DNA of 64,000 nt, taken from the NCBI GenBank assembly GCA_964627255.1, contig CAZVIN010000073.1:1-64000 (forward strand), in the 5' to 3' direction. Positions 55,791-64,000 of this stretch are shown one piece after another. Positions within the stretch are counted from its first letter, which is position 1. Every line of letters starts with the position of its first letter. Position numbers and translations under genes: made by a program. This DNA comes from CALLJL01 sp964627255. Its GTDB lineage: Bacteria > Acidobacteriota > Aminicenantia > Aminicenantales > CALLJL01. Below the pieces are notes generated by a model. That model did no database searches. It was not told the origin of the DNA and saw only the letters and a program-made list of their open reading frames with translations.

Positions 55791-57257
55791 TTAGATGTTA
55801 AGCTCGAGCTGCTGCTGGGCTAACTTTCTTTCTTCTTCGATCGCCTGGAGGACTTCGGGAGTGACATCACCGGTAGGATAGCGGCCGTCAAAGCAAGCGC
55901 CGCAAAAATGTTTCAGTTTCGCGTTGCCCAGCTGGACAGCCCGTTTCAGGGAATCGAGAGTCTGATAAATCACCTTATCAGCCCCGATTTTTCGGGCGAT
56001 TTCCTCAAAGTCAGCGTTGCGGGCAATAAACTCCGTCCTGGTTTGCATGTCAATCCCGTAAACACAGGGAAAACGAAGCGGTGGAGAATAAGCAGCAAAA
56101 TAAACCTTTTTAGCCCCGCATTCGCGAACTAACTCAATGATGGCTCGGGAAGTGTTGCCGCGAACAATGCTGTCATCCACCAGAAGGACGTTCTTGCCCT
56201 TAAATTCAGAAGCAATCGGGTTGAGCTTCTGGCGGACTGAGCTGCGGCGCTGGTCAGTTGACGGCATGATGAAGGTTCGGCCGATATATCTATTTTTGAC
56301 CAGGGCTTCTCGGTACTTGAGGTTAAGGATGCGGGCAATTTCAATAGCCGCATCCCGGGCGGAATCCGGAACAGGGACGACGACATCGATTTTAAGATTA
56401 TGCTGGCGAATTTCTTCGGCCAGGAAGCGACCCAGGTTAACCCGGGAATCATAAACATTGACCTGGTCGATAAAAGAATCGGGCCGGGCAAAATAAACCC
56501 ATTCAAATAAGCACGGGGTGTGGGGCGAATGGGCGATTCTTTTGCGGTGCAAGCGGTGCTGCTGGTCGATAAACAAGACCTCGCCGGCGCCAACATCTTG
56601 AATTTCAGTAAAGTTCAGGATGTTCAGGCTGACGCTTTCTGAGGCCACACCGTAGGAGGGAACCAAGCCGTCTCGTCTTAGGCCAAAAACCAAGGGTTTG
56701 ATGCCATAAGGGTCACGGAAAGCCACTAAGCCTTGTTCCGCAATGTAGGCCACGACCGAATAGCTGCCCTTAACTTTTTTGAAAACACCGGCCACTGCCT
56801 TATAAACATTATGGGGACGAAGTCTTCTGGTCTTCTGGGCGGCTAATTCTTCGGCGAAAACATTGAGAATTACCTCAACGTCGTTATCGGAATTGAGCAG
56901 GCGGTGGTGTTTTTCAAAGAGTTCTTTTTTTAATTGTTGGTAATTGATGACATTGCCGTTGTGGCCCATGATGATCCCAAAGGGAGAGTTGACCTGGAAA
57001 GGCTGGGCATCTTCGCTCCGGCCGCCACCGATGGTGGGATAGCGAGTGTGGCCAATACCAATCGTTCCTGAAAGCCGCTGAAGATGGTCGGGAGTAAAAA
57101 TATCGCGTACCAGGCCATTGCCTTTTTTGGTATGGAAACGGCCGTCATAGGTGATAATGCCTGCCGCATCCTGGCCGCGGTGCTGGATGGCTAAGAGACC
57201 CTGGTATAGGTCGCGGAAGACTTCTCCATTGCCAATAATGCCGATTACACCGCACAT
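55791..57257 (-). CDS. purF: Amidophosphoribosyltransferase
   Basis: First step of purine synthesis, PRPP plus glutamine to phosphoribosylamine. 488 residues. The catalytic Cys is residue 2 (MCGVIGIIGN), so no propeptide is present and the start codon is certain. The phosphoribosyltransferase motif is VLLVDDSIVRGNTS. Cysteines in TPCLFEWVYFARPDS, RFPCVYGIDM and CGACFDG match the four [4Fe-4S] ligands of the B. subtilis enzyme. No ribosome site lies upstream, but TATAAT ends 11 bases before the ATG. Confidence 0.96.
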   Translation of the reverse strand: MCGVIGIIGNGEVFRDLYQGLLAIQHRGQDAAGIITYDGRFHTKKGNGLVRDIFTPDHLQRLSGTIGIGHTRYPTIGGGRSEDAQPFQVNSPFGIIMGHNGNVINYQQLKKELFEKHHRLLNSDNDVEVILNVFAEELAAQKTRRLRPHNVYKAVAGVFKKVKGSYSVVAYIAEQGLVAFRDPYGIKPLVFGLRRDGLVPSYGVASESVSLNILNFTEIQDVGAGEVLFIDQQHRLHRKRIAHSPHTPCLFEWVYFARPDSFIDQVNVYDSRVNLGRFLAEEIRQHNLKIDVVVPVPDSARDAAIEIARILNLKYREALVKNRYIGRTFIMPSTDQRRSSVRQKLNPIASEFKGKNVLLVDDSIVRGNTSRAIIELVRECGAKKVYFAAYSPPLRFPCVYGIDMQTRTEFIARNADFEEIARKIGADKVIYQTLDSLKRAVQLGNAKLKHFCGACFDGRYPTGDVTPEVLQAIEEERKLAQQQLELNI

Positions 57258-57268
57258 ATGACAATGTT

Positions 57269-57274
57269 ATTATA
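57269..57274 (-). promoter_or_regulatory. -10 element (TATAAT) of purF
   Basis: On the minus strand a perfect TATAAT lies 11 bases before the fixed purF ATG, so the leader would be about 5 bases. A poor TGGATT hexamer lies 17 bases upstream. Confidence 0.5.
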
Positions 57275-57614
57275 TCCTACTTTGGCGTGAAAATCCACCC
57301 AACTTCAGGGGCGCTGGATGAGATTTGGTTAAAAATCGAGCCTTTTAACCCGATTAATTATTCGCCTTAACCTCATTATTTTTTATGGAACTTCTGGGTT
57401 TGGCGTGGGTAAACCTGAAGGATTAAGGGCGCAAGAAGGCCCATGGAGAGCCCTTTAATGAGGAGCCTTAGAGGCGACGAGAATTTTTTGTCACTCCAGG
57501 AATTTTCCCCATTTTTATCGGCCAATTAAAAGACGAGCCTTTTTTAATTATATAGCCCCCTATCTTTTTAAAATTGAACCTGAACTTGGCAACAGAGAAA
57601 AGTATCCCAGGGGT
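57275..57614. other. Intergenic region between purF and the heptose kinase gene
   Basis: About 340 bases without a gene. It contains copy B of the dispersed repeat (57381-57473) and, beyond it, an AATTAAAA/TTTTAATT inverted repeat on the minus strand near 57526-57551. No standard terminator follows the heptose kinase gene. Confidence 0.4.
57381..57473 (+). repeat. Dispersed intergenic repeat, copy B
   Basis: The second copy of the element at 971-1059, in the same orientation. The shared core runs from the T-run before CTTCTGGGTTTGG to the GGAG..TTAGA end, with about one quarter of positions substituted by eye. It lies about 120 bases upstream of purF, which is read on the other strand. Confidence 0.6.
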
Positions 57615-58583
57615 TTAAAGAACAGCTTTGAGCTCCTCGGGAGTTACGGCGGCTGTACCTATTTTGCCGACCACGATGCCGGCCGCCGCATTCGCTAAGA
57701 TGGCGGCTTCCTGAATGGTAGCACCCGCTACGAGAGCGAGGGAAGCCGTAGCAATCACCGTATCGCCCGCGCCAGTCACATCAAAGACTTCCCGGGCCAC
57801 AGTGGGTATATGAATCGGCTTTTTGCCCTTTTCAAAAACCGTCATCCCCTGCTCGCCTCTTTTCAAAATGATGTATCGGGTGTCTATTAACGAGAAGATC
57901 TGCTGACCGGCGTCCTCCACCTGTTCATTAGAGTGACATTCATGTCGGACAATCCTTTCCGCCTCATGGTGATTGGGGGTAATAAGAGTGATGGGAGAAA
58001 AAAGCTGGAAGTGCTCCACTTTTGGGTCAACAAAAACTGGGAACCCCTTTTTCTTGGCCAAGGCTAAGACGCCCTGGAGAAGAGATTCTTTAATTAGGCC
58101 CTTGTTATAATCAGAAATAATCAAGCCGTCAAAGGCGAGCCGGGTCAGGAGGTTAAGAATAGCTTTTTCCAACGATTCAGGCAGCGGGCCCCTTTTTTCT
58201 AAATCAACGCGCACTACCTGCTGGTGATGAGCAATAATCCTGGTCTTGACCGTGGTGGGCCGATTAGGTTCGATAAAGATACCCCGACCGTCGGCCGCGT
58301 GGGATTTAATCCACCGGCCTGGTTCATCATCTCCCACAACGCCGACGAGGAGGGGTTTACTTCCGAGGCTTTCTAAGTTGTAGGCGACGTTACCCGCTCC
58401 GCCCAAGCAGGAAGTATCCCGCTTAACTTCGACCACCGGGACTGGCGCTTCAGGTGAAATGCGCGACACTTCTCCCCAGATATATTTATCAAGCATTAGG
58501 TCGCCTAAGACAACCAGCCGGGAGTTTTTAAATTTTTCGATTAGATTTAAGAGACGTTGCCGACTAAAGTGGACCGGAATCAT
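57615..58583 (-). CDS. hldE: D-glycero-beta-D-manno-heptose-7-phosphate kinase (RfaE domain I)
   Basis: 322 residues, PfkB-type kinase: RISPEAPVPVVEVKR, GGAGNVAYNLESLG and the catalytic DVTGAGDTVIATASLAL motif. Only the kinase domain of HldE is present; the adenylyltransferase domain must be encoded elsewhere (HldC-like). It supplies ADP-heptose for the inner core, consistent with the heptosyltransferase three genes upstream. It starts with ATGA over the stop of the PHP gene. Confidence 0.92.
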   Translation of the reverse strand: MIPVHFSRQRLLNLIEKFKNSRLVVLGDLMLDKYIWGEVSRISPEAPVPVVEVKRDTSCLGGAGNVAYNLESLGSKPLLVGVVGDDEPGRWIKSHAADGRGIFIEPNRPTTVKTRIIAHHQQVVRVDLEKRGPLPESLEKAILNLLTRLAFDGLIISDYNKGLIKESLLQGVLALAKKKGFPVFVDPKVEHFQLFSPITLITPNHHEAERIVRHECHSNEQVEDAGQQIFSLIDTRYIILKRGEQGMTVFEKGKKPIHIPTVAREVFDVTGAGDTVIATASLALVAGATIQEAAILANAAAGIVVGKIGTAAVTPEELKAVL

Positions 58584-59782
58584 GATTTACCTGCCGCTAA
58601 AAAAATTGGGTTGGAGACAACCCAGGGAATTCTCGAGTTTAGCCCAGTCGGGGTTTCAAGATAGACTTCAACCCGGTAGACACCAGGCTCCTGCACTTCA
58701 TAAGTGATTTTCTTTTCAGCCGAAGAGAACATCCGCTGACCATTTCGGATGAGGACAGTGGTTGTGGGAACTGGGCCGGGAATTTCGAGACGAAGAGAAA
58801 GCGGTGTTTCTGAGTCCATGGGTACCTGACTCCCCATGGAGAAATGTTCTTCACTTCTTTCGGCCCAGAACTTAAAATTGGCGGCTGACTGGGCGGCGTC
58901 CACGGCGTTATAAAAGGCACCCCGTTTAAGGGCGGAAAAAATAGTCTGCCGAGCCTCAGAAAATTCAGCGGGCATACCTTTATCTAAGGGAACCCGGAGA
59001 TGGAAAAGCGAGAGGAGGGGGCCATAGAAAAGATGGGCATCACAGCTAAAAAAGCCATAAACAGGCGGCTGCTTTCGGTTAAGGAGGTCCCACTGCTCGA
59101 AGGATTTAAAGAAGGGGTCGATCATTCGCAGGACAAACACCCGAGGTTTCAAAGCTAAAAGAGGGAAAATTGGCAAAGAAGCCAACCAATTCTTCTTGAA
59201 CATCGTATCCGCGTCCAGAAGCTCAATCCCGGTGAAAAATTGATTATCCTCACCCCAGGACCAAGGGGTTTTGGAAAAAGGATGAGCGATAACCGCCAGG
59301 CCACCTTCCTTTTGGATCAAATAAGCCGCCTCTTCGGCTTTTGAGGGCAGAGGAGGAATCGAGTCGGAAAACCCCAGGCCAACCAAGTGGCCGCGATTAG
59401 TTGAGAGCTCAGAGCCGGCTAAGACAAGGAGGCCGTCACGCCATCCCTGGCTCCTGAGGCACGCATTGTTGGGACGGCCATGGTCAGTGAGGATGATAAA
59501 ATCGAGATGGTTTCGCTTGGCGGCTTGCACTACCTCCTCGACTCTGCCTTTCCCGTCCGAAAAACGGGTGTGGAGGTGGTAAACACCTACGGCTTCTTGG
59601 CGACCAGAAGAAAGGTGAGGGTTAGAATTATCCTTAGGAGAGCGAGCGGTGGAAATAATTATGATTAGATAAGCGCCATAGGCCGCTATGGCAATTAAAA
59701 GTACCAAGAGAGATAGTTTTTTTCGGCTGGGCTTGGCCGGGGATGATTTCGAAGAGGCTTGCCGCCTCAAAGGAGCTGTCAT
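58580..59782 (-). CDS. Membrane-anchored PHP-domain protein
   Basis: 400 residues. A basic N-terminus is followed by one transmembrane helix (about 23-44, LLVLLIAIAAYGAYLIIIIST). A PHP phosphoesterase domain begins VYHLHTRFSDGKG and continues ILTDHGRPNNA, AGSELSTNRGHL and VIAHPFSKTPW, the metal-ligand series. The C-terminal 90 residues look like a beta-rich domain. The substrate is unknown, perhaps a phosphorylated envelope intermediate. ATG at 59782 (TAATG with the previous stop, AAAGGA upstream) is chosen over an earlier in-frame Met. Confidence 0.8.
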   Translation of the reverse strand: MTAPLRRQASSKSSPAKPSRKKLSLLVLLIAIAAYGAYLIIIISTARSPKDNSNPHLSSGRQEAVGVYHLHTRFSDGKGRVEEVVQAAKRNHLDFIILTDHGRPNNACLRSQGWRDGLLVLAGSELSTNRGHLVGLGFSDSIPPLPSKAEEAAYLIQKEGGLAVIAHPFSKTPWSWGEDNQFFTGIELLDADTMFKKNWLASLPIFPLLALKPRVFVLRMIDPFFKSFEQWDLLNRKQPPVYGFFSCDAHLFYGPLLSLFHLRVPLDKGMPAEFSEARQTIFSALKRGAFYNAVDAAQSAANFKFWAERSEEHFSMGSQVPMDSETPLSLRLEIPGPVPTTTVLIRNGQRMFSSAEKKITYEVQEPGVYRVEVYLETPTGLNSRIPWVVSNPIFLAAGKS

Positions 59783-60963
59783 TATGTTTCCTTTTTCTTG
59801 GCCCAAGCTGGGGCAAAGGGAAGAGTGACAAGGACAAGATAGAACATCACTACTTCCGAATCGCCGAAATTATACTCAAATAAGCCAGCAGTAAAAAGGG
59901 CTAAGACCGCGGCGGCCGCGGCCGCTATCCAGGGTAAGGCGCCAGCAGGCTTTCCTTTCCATTTTCGAATTAAAGCCCAGAAGCTCCAGGCCATAAAAAT
60001 TAACCAGACAATAAGGCTCGGTAGCCCTCGTTCCGCCGCTATCTGCAGCAGGTTATTATGAAGATGGACGTTAAGTTTAGCTTCAGCTGAAAGGCCATAT
60101 TTTGGGTTTTGGAAAACCAGTTCGACTGTATCCGGTCCGCAACCATGAAACGGAAAATCACCGATAATCTTCAGGCCGGCTCTCAGGTATTCGATTCGCT
60201 CCCGGTTGGAGGGGCTGTATAAATTGAGGGTGTTTAGGACTCGCTGTTTTACCGGAAACGGGCTTAGCCAAAAGACGGCGGCGAAAAGAAACGGCACCAA
60301 AACAAGAGCGGCGGGCCGCCAAAGCCCAACGAGCAAAACACAGGCGACACCCAAACCTAACCAGGCATTGCGAGTAAGGGTTAAAAGGAGAAGAAAAAAT
60401 GAGCCCGCGGCTAAACCGGCCCAGAGGAAGCGTTTTTTCCCTTGGCCGAATAGGGTTTGGGCCACACCGATAATAATAAAAAGCATGAGTAAACCAGCTT
60501 CAGTCATGTAGTGGCCCATAAACCCCTTTAACCTTGGCCCGTGTTGCCAGCCGCCAAAATAAATTATCAGCGAATAAACCAGATTTATAGCGCCGGAAAT
60601 GAGAAGCGGGTAATGAACCAGGGCTACGGATTTTGGGGACTGAAAGACAGCGAAGCTCACAGGAATCAAAAGATAAATCAGCAGCTCTCGCGAGTCGCGG
60701 AGGCTAATCGCCGGGTTAACTGAAAGGAGGCTGGCTAAGAGAGAAAGAAGGGCATAAAGAGTTAGCGGCCAGAAAAAAGAAGGCACTTCAAAACGCCTCT
60801 GCCTCTGCAGAAGAAGCCAGAGCCAGAGGCAGAAACTCAGGCCGTAAAAAATCTGGGCCAAGGAAATTGAGATGAGATTGAAGAAAAGGCCGGTGAGGAA
60901 GGTCAACAAAAGAATTTGACTGACCTTATTCTTTACAATGATATACTTGGCCAAGGACGCCAT
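59782..60963 (-). CDS. O-antigen ligase (Wzy_C/WaaL-type) membrane protein
   Basis: 393 residues with about ten to twelve hydrophobic helices. The large periplasmic loop contains NRERIEYLRAGLKII, FHGCGPDTVE and LNVHLHNNLLQIAAERG, the pattern of the Wzy_C/O-antigen ligase family with its conserved His near HNN. It joins O-polysaccharide to the lipid A core, or polymerises it; the two are hard to separate by sequence. It sits between the heptosyltransferase and the PHP gene. Confidence 0.85.
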   Translation of the reverse strand: MASLAKYIIVKNKVSQILLLTFLTGLFFNLISISLAQIFYGLSFCLWLWLLLQRQRRFEVPSFFWPLTLYALLSLLASLLSVNPAISLRDSRELLIYLLIPVSFAVFQSPKSVALVHYPLLISGAINLVYSLIIYFGGWQHGPRLKGFMGHYMTEAGLLMLFIIIGVAQTLFGQGKKRFLWAGLAAGSFFLLLLTLTRNAWLGLGVACVLLVGLWRPAALVLVPFLFAAVFWLSPFPVKQRVLNTLNLYSPSNRERIEYLRAGLKIIGDFPFHGCGPDTVELVFQNPKYGLSAEAKLNVHLHNNLLQIAAERGLPSLIVWLIFMAWSFWALIRKWKGKPAGALPWIAAAAAAVLALFTAGLFEYNFGDSEVVMFYLVLVTLPFAPAWAKKKET

Positions 60964-60988
60964 TGCGAGACATTACCTCGTAAAAAGA

Positions 60989-62068
60989 TTATCCTAAACT
61001 TCTTTGGGGCTGGCCGCAAGTCCTGAGGAGCTCCAAAGAGGCCGCCGCCACTTCCTCTGCCTCAATTCCTTTAATGCAGGGATAATTGGAGTAGGGACAA
61101 GTTCTCTGGCGACAGGGGCGACAAGCAAGCTTCCTTTCCAGGATGACAGCCCGAGCTTTCCAGGGAGAAAAATGAGCGGGAAGAGTTGGGCCAAAAAGGG
61201 CCACTATTGGTCGGCCTAAGGCGGCCGCTAAGTGCATCGGGCCGCTATCTGGGCCGACAAAGAGGTCGACTCTTTCTAAGGCGGCAGTTAATTCGCCTAA
61301 GCTGGTGTTACCAACTAAGGAAGGAAGGGGTCGGCCGAGAGCTTCGATAATTTCTTTTTCTCTTTTTTTATCTTCCTTTGAACCTATAAGCAGGGGAAGT
61401 ATTTGGCCCGAGGGTCCGATTCTTTTTAGGAAATTAACGATGTTTTCTTGGCCCCAGTCGCGAAATTGATTGCCCGCGCTGATATGTAGCGCGATAACCT
61501 TTTTAGAGCTCAGGCCCCATTCTTGCCAGCAAGCGTTGACTGTTTTTTTTTCTTCAGGCTGAGCCGCCGCGACGCAGAGGGAAAAATCATCGCCAACGTT
61601 GAGGCCGGCGGCCCGAACCAAATTAAGATGATTGACAACACTGTGGATGGGACCGGCAGGGCTACTTCTGGCCACCGTCATGTGGTAAGCCCAGGATTTA
61701 TATTGGGTGCGGTAACCAACTCTTAGCCGGCTGCCGCTACCCAAAGTGATGAGAGCCGAACGAGGCCCGCCATGAAAATCAATGGCTAAGTCAAAATGGT
61801 ACTTACGAAGTATCATTATCAGCCGACTTAGACCTATCCAGTTTAGTTTTGGCTGAATGGCGATAACTTCTTCCACTAACCCGTTTCCTTGAATCAGCCG
61901 TCGATAGGGAGACTCCAGGAGAAAAAAGATTTTTGCCTGAGGTAGTGCCGACTTCAGCGCTCGAAGCGCAGGTGTGGTTAAGATAATATCACCCAGGCGG
62001 CGGGGACGAACCAGGAGGACTTTTTTTATCTTGGCGGGGTCAATCTTTGGTCGGTCTGTCGGGGTCAA
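60989..62068 (-). CDS. Family-9 heptosyltransferase
   Basis: 359 residues of the ADP-heptose:LPS heptosyltransferase family (GT9): VLLVRPRRLGDIILTTPALRAL, AIDFHGGPRSALIT, HISAGNQFRDWG and the DLFVGPDSGPMHLAAALGRP signature with VALFGPTLP. A C-terminal CRPCRQRTCPYSNYPC cysteine cluster is typical of a subset. It adds heptose to the inner core. TTG at 62068 with GAGG upstream is the likely start, overlapping the Trm112-like gene by 29 bases. Confidence 0.9.
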   Translation of the reverse strand: MTPTDRPKIDPAKIKKVLLVRPRRLGDIILTTPALRALKSALPQAKIFFLLESPYRRLIQGNGLVEEVIAIQPKLNWIGLSRLIMILRKYHFDLAIDFHGGPRSALITLGSGSRLRVGYRTQYKSWAYHMTVARSSPAGPIHSVVNHLNLVRAAGLNVGDDFSLCVAAAQPEEKKTVNACWQEWGLSSKKVIALHISAGNQFRDWGQENIVNFLKRIGPSGQILPLLIGSKEDKKREKEIIEALGRPLPSLVGNTSLGELTAALERVDLFVGPDSGPMHLAAALGRPIVALFGPTLPAHFSPWKARAVILERKLACRPCRQRTCPYSNYPCIKGIEAEEVAAASLELLRTCGQPQRSLG

Positions 62069-62228
62069 TCGTGGCCTCGTCGATTAACATGACTGGAATA
62101 TCATCCCGGATTGGATAAACTCGGTGGCAAGTGCCGCACTTTAACCCGTTGTCGTCAGCAGTTAGTTTAACCGGGGTCTTGCAAACCGGGCACGCCAGAA
62201 TTTCGAGGAGATGGGGGTCAATAGCCAT
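62040..62228 (-). CDS. Trm112/UPF0434-like small zinc-ribbon protein
   Basis: 62 residues: PHLLEILACPVCKTPV, then KCGTCHRVYPIRDDIPVMLI, with two CxxC pairs that should bind zinc. In bacteria these YcaR-like proteins often accompany lpxK or LPS genes and may partner methyltransferases. ATG at 62228 is fixed by AAGGAGA six bases upstream; a longer frame lacks a site. It is the first gene of the minus-strand LPS operon. Confidence 0.87.
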   Translation of the reverse strand: MAIDPHLLEILACPVCKTPVKLTADDNGLKCGTCHRVYPIRDDIPVMLIDEATIDPDRPTKD

Positions 62229-62586
62229 GGTCATCTCCTTTAGGAAAAAATCTTCCTCGAGTTGAGGCAATTTATTTTATATCAAAAAAGAGAGACAGAG
62301 GCAAAGTCAAATTGCCCAACGGAACCGGCGGCTCCAGTAAAAGTCAAATTAGCGGCTCGGAGTCGCCCTTCCCTGAGCGAGCCCGAGGCGGCGGTGGCTG
62401 CGGTTGAAAAAGCTGAAAAGACCTGATGTAACCAAGGCTTCTGGACTGTCCCCACCCTGACCTAGGGGTTAGTTCCGGAAGATAACTTCCGTGCCCTAAA
62501 AATGGCTTCATGCTTTGACCGCCTCTTGGACCGGGAGGAGTTTTCATTGCAAAAACTGGGTTTATTGGCTATTCTAAAAACCTCTT
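62229..62586. other. Divergent promoter region of the two LPS operons
   Basis: About 360 bases without a gene. On the minus side TTGACT (62310-62305) and TATAAA (62281-62276) are 23 bases apart, too far for a simple pair. A perfect hairpin CGGAAG-ATAA-CTTCCG lies at 62476-62491, with AGGG/CCCT further out. On the plus side the promoter at 62547-62575 serves the glycosyltransferase. Confidence 0.45.
62547..62575 (+). promoter_or_regulatory. Promoter of the glycosyltransferase gene
   Basis: TTGCAA at 62547-62552, a 17-base spacer and TATTCT at 62570-62575. Each hexamer matches 4/6. The predicted start is about five bases before ATG at 62587, and no ribosome site exists. Confidence 0.45.
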
Positions 62587-63693
62587 ATGGCCTTATGTTT
62601 TTTTGGTGCCTATGACCCTTCCTATTCCAGGACCGCGATTCTACGGCGTGGGCTGGCTCTTAACAGCCAGCCACCCTTAGAGTTACGCCTGCCGGCTGGA
62701 TTAAAAGCCTGGGCCCGTTATCCTCTGGGTCTCGGCCGAGCATTAATGGATAAAAATTTATGGCGCAATGGCTTGGTTCACCTTTTTGTCCCCTCTTTCG
62801 GGCATAAGGATGTCCCCCTGGCTTTTATCCTAACGCGGCTTTTTGGCCGGCGCTTGGTATTTGACCCCTTAGCTTCTCGGTATGAGACTAAGATTCTCGA
62901 TTGGCAGCGGCAGCCCAAGCCGTCGCTGACTGCCTTCTGGAATCACTTTTTAGACCGTTGGTCGCTACGCCTCTCCGACCTTATCCTGGCCGATACTTCG
63001 GCGCATAAAGAATACTACTGTCAAGAGTTTGGCCTGACGAAAAGCCGAGTGGCGGTGCTTCCGGTCGGGTTTGATGATTCTATCTGGCATCCCGCGACAT
63101 TGGCTGCCCCGAAAAATAAACCCTTCACTGTAGTTTTTTTTGGCTCTTTTCTCCCCCTGCATGGGGTAGAGCAAGTAGTAAGAGCCGCCCGTCGTCTTTC
63201 TCAGGAAAAGACGCCGATTTATTTTCGCTTTATCGGCTCTGGTCAGACTTTGCCGCGAGTCCAGGCTTTGCTTCAGGAACTAAAATCAGAAAGAATATCT
63301 TTAGAAGGGTGGCTGGCCGAACGGGATTTAGCGCTCAAGGTAGCGGCTGAAGCTGACCTCTGTCTGGGTCTTTTTGGCCGAAGCCCTAAGGCGTTGAGAG
63401 TTGTGCCTCATAAAATTTTTCAGGCTTTGGCCTTGGGAAAACCTGTCTTGACCTTGGACACTCCAGCCGTTCGCGAATTTTTCCGGCCCCAGGAGGAGAT
63501 TTATCTCTGCCCTTCCTCCGAACCTGAGGCTATAGCCCGGGCAATAATTGAGCTGCGGCAGGACGAGGCGCTTCGCCGCCGCTTAGCCGAACAGGGAAGA
63601 GATTTGGTCTGGCAGAAATACACTCCTTTGGTTTTAGGTCGAACCTTGCTGGAGTTAATTAAGAGTTTCTTTAATTTAGGAGTCAACCGGTGA
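62587..63693 (+). CDS. Glycosyltransferase (GT4-like, GT-B fold)
   Basis: 368 residues. The N-terminal half has the Rossmann-like acceptor domain (LFVPSFGHKDVPLAFILTRL, then ADTSAHKEYYCQEFG and VLPVGFDDSIW). The C-terminal half starts FTVVFFGSFLPLHGVEQVVR and holds LEGWLAERDLALKVAEADL-type and VPHKIFQALALGKPVL segments typical of family 4. It probably adds a sugar to the core or O-antigen (inference). It overlaps the next start (GTGA). Confidence 0.85.
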   Translation: MALCFFGAYDPSYSRTAILRRGLALNSQPPLELRLPAGLKAWARYPLGLGRALMDKNLWRNGLVHLFVPSFGHKDVPLAFILTRLFGRRLVFDPLASRYETKILDWQRQPKPSLTAFWNHFLDRWSLRLSDLILADTSAHKEYYCQEFGLTKSRVAVLPVGFDDSIWHPATLAAPKNKPFTVVFFGSFLPLHGVEQVVRAARRLSQEKTPIYFRFIGSGQTLPRVQALLQELKSERISLEGWLAERDLALKVAAEADLCLGLFGRSPKALRVVPHKIFQALALGKPVLTLDTPAVREFFRPQEEIYLCPSSEPEAIARAIIELRQDEALRRRLAEQGRDLVWQKYTPLVLGRTLLELIKSFFNLGVNR

Positions 63694-64000
63694 CGGGCCT
63701 GGGGCTCAAGAAAATTAAAGCCGGTTTTTTTAGCGGCGAGATTCAAGCTCCATATGACCACCCCGGGCTGGTTCAGGCCTTAGCCCGGCTTCATGAGCTA
63801 ACGAGGAGCGGCGGAGCAGAAATAATTTTAGAGAGCCGGAATCGATTAGTCGCTTTAACTCTCCCTCTCAATGAAGCTGAAGAAAGGCAGGTCGTGGTTA
63901 AGGAGTTTCGGCCGCGAGGCGTAGCCAAGTTAAGAGAGCTTCTTACGGGGTCTAAGGCTAAGCGTTCTTTCTATGGCGCTTTGATTTTAATTCGCCGCAA
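63690..64000 (+). CDS. Lipopolysaccharide kinase (InaA/KdkA-like), 5' part only
   Basis: GTG at 63690 overlaps the glycosyltransferase stop (GTGA). The first 103 residues show VVVKEFRPRG with the probable ATP-binding Lys, then KLRELLTGSKAKRSFYGAL, the SKAxR...AL pattern of LPS-core kinases of the protein-kinase fold. The gene runs past the window end, so the catalytic loop cannot be inspected. It fits a role in phosphorylating heptose or Kdo of the core. Confidence 0.7.
   Translation, partial: MTGLGLKKIKAGFFSGEIQAPYDHPGLVQALARLHELTRSGGAEIILESRNRLVALTLPLNEAEERQVVVKEFRPRGVAKLRELLTGSKAKRSFYGALILIRR

Noticed and set aside
1..64000. CRISPR arrays, prophage genes, toxin-antitoxin pairs and replication origins
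   Set aside because: None seen: no spaced direct repeats, integrases, phage structural genes or DnaA-box clusters were noticed by eye.

Overview
The window reads as ordinary chromosomal DNA, roughly half G+C, from a Gram-negative (diderm) bacterium. The outer membrane is implied by lptD, lpxD, a heptose kinase, a family-9 heptosyltransferase, an O-antigen ligase and the start of a lipopolysaccharide-kinase-like gene. Core gene order (infC-rpmI-rplT-pheS-pheT-zapA-rny-ymdB-xseAB-ispA-dxs-tlyA-nadK) and several protein types recall the Acidobacteriota/Aminicenantes neighbourhood. That placement is an inference from gene content, not a computed phylogeny.

Layout. 1-0.25 kb: a decayed IS4-type transposase fragment. 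0.4-15 kb: a rubrerythrin, then plus-strand housekeeping genes guaA, dnaE, a receiver-domain protein, valS, birA, coaX, an unknown helical protein, RNase R and an unusual SelB C-terminal half without its GTPase. 15-20.4 kb (minus): an operon of a COG2403-type P-loop protein, carbamate kinase, ornithine carbamoyltransferase and a large possible DNA-binding protein, behind a clear promoter with a palindrome at the start site. 21-22 kb: a phosphodiesterase with a 51-residue companion gene, and tRNA-Val(GAC). 22-37 kb (plus): thrS, infC (start codon ATT), rpmI, rplT, pheST, zapB-like, zapA, rny, ymdB, xseAB, ispA, dxs, tlyA, nadK. 37-40.6 kb (minus): a two-gene flavin/iron-sulfur amino-acid dehydrogenase with three subunits fused. 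41-43.8 kb: glycogen synthase, thioredoxin, thioredoxin reductase. 43.8-47.7 kb (minus): atpZ, atpI, atpB, atpE (Na+-type ligands), a YihY-family membrane protein and lpxD. 48-55.8 kb (plus): lptD and a nucleotide-sugar cluster. 55.8-57.3 kb: purF. 57.6-62.2 kb (minus): Trm112-like protein, heptosyltransferase, O-antigen ligase, membrane-anchored PHP protein, heptose kinase. 62.6-64 kb (plus): glycosyltransferase and the LPS-kinase-like gene cut by the window end.

Two themes recur. Genes are packed with ATGA or TAATG junctions and good Shine-Dalgarno sites inside operons, but several operon-first genes (guaA, receiver protein, birA, yfcE-like, glgA, purF, terminal glycosyltransferase) have a -10-like hexamer only 6-13 bases before the start codon and no ribosome site, which suggests leaderless or nearly leaderless mRNAs. 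Several familiar proteins are also trimmed or re-partitioned: ThrRS without TGS, PheT without its tRNA-binding OB domain, SelB without its GTPase, Fo genes without F1, and a dehydrogenase fused into one chain.

The best candidates for undescribed biology are the carbamoyl-phosphate operon with its large possible DNA-binding protein, the stand-alone SelB C-terminal protein, the ~84-nt structured element (or 40-codon gene) after zapA, the 51-residue protein next to the phosphodiesterase, and a ~90-bp dispersed intergenic repeat.
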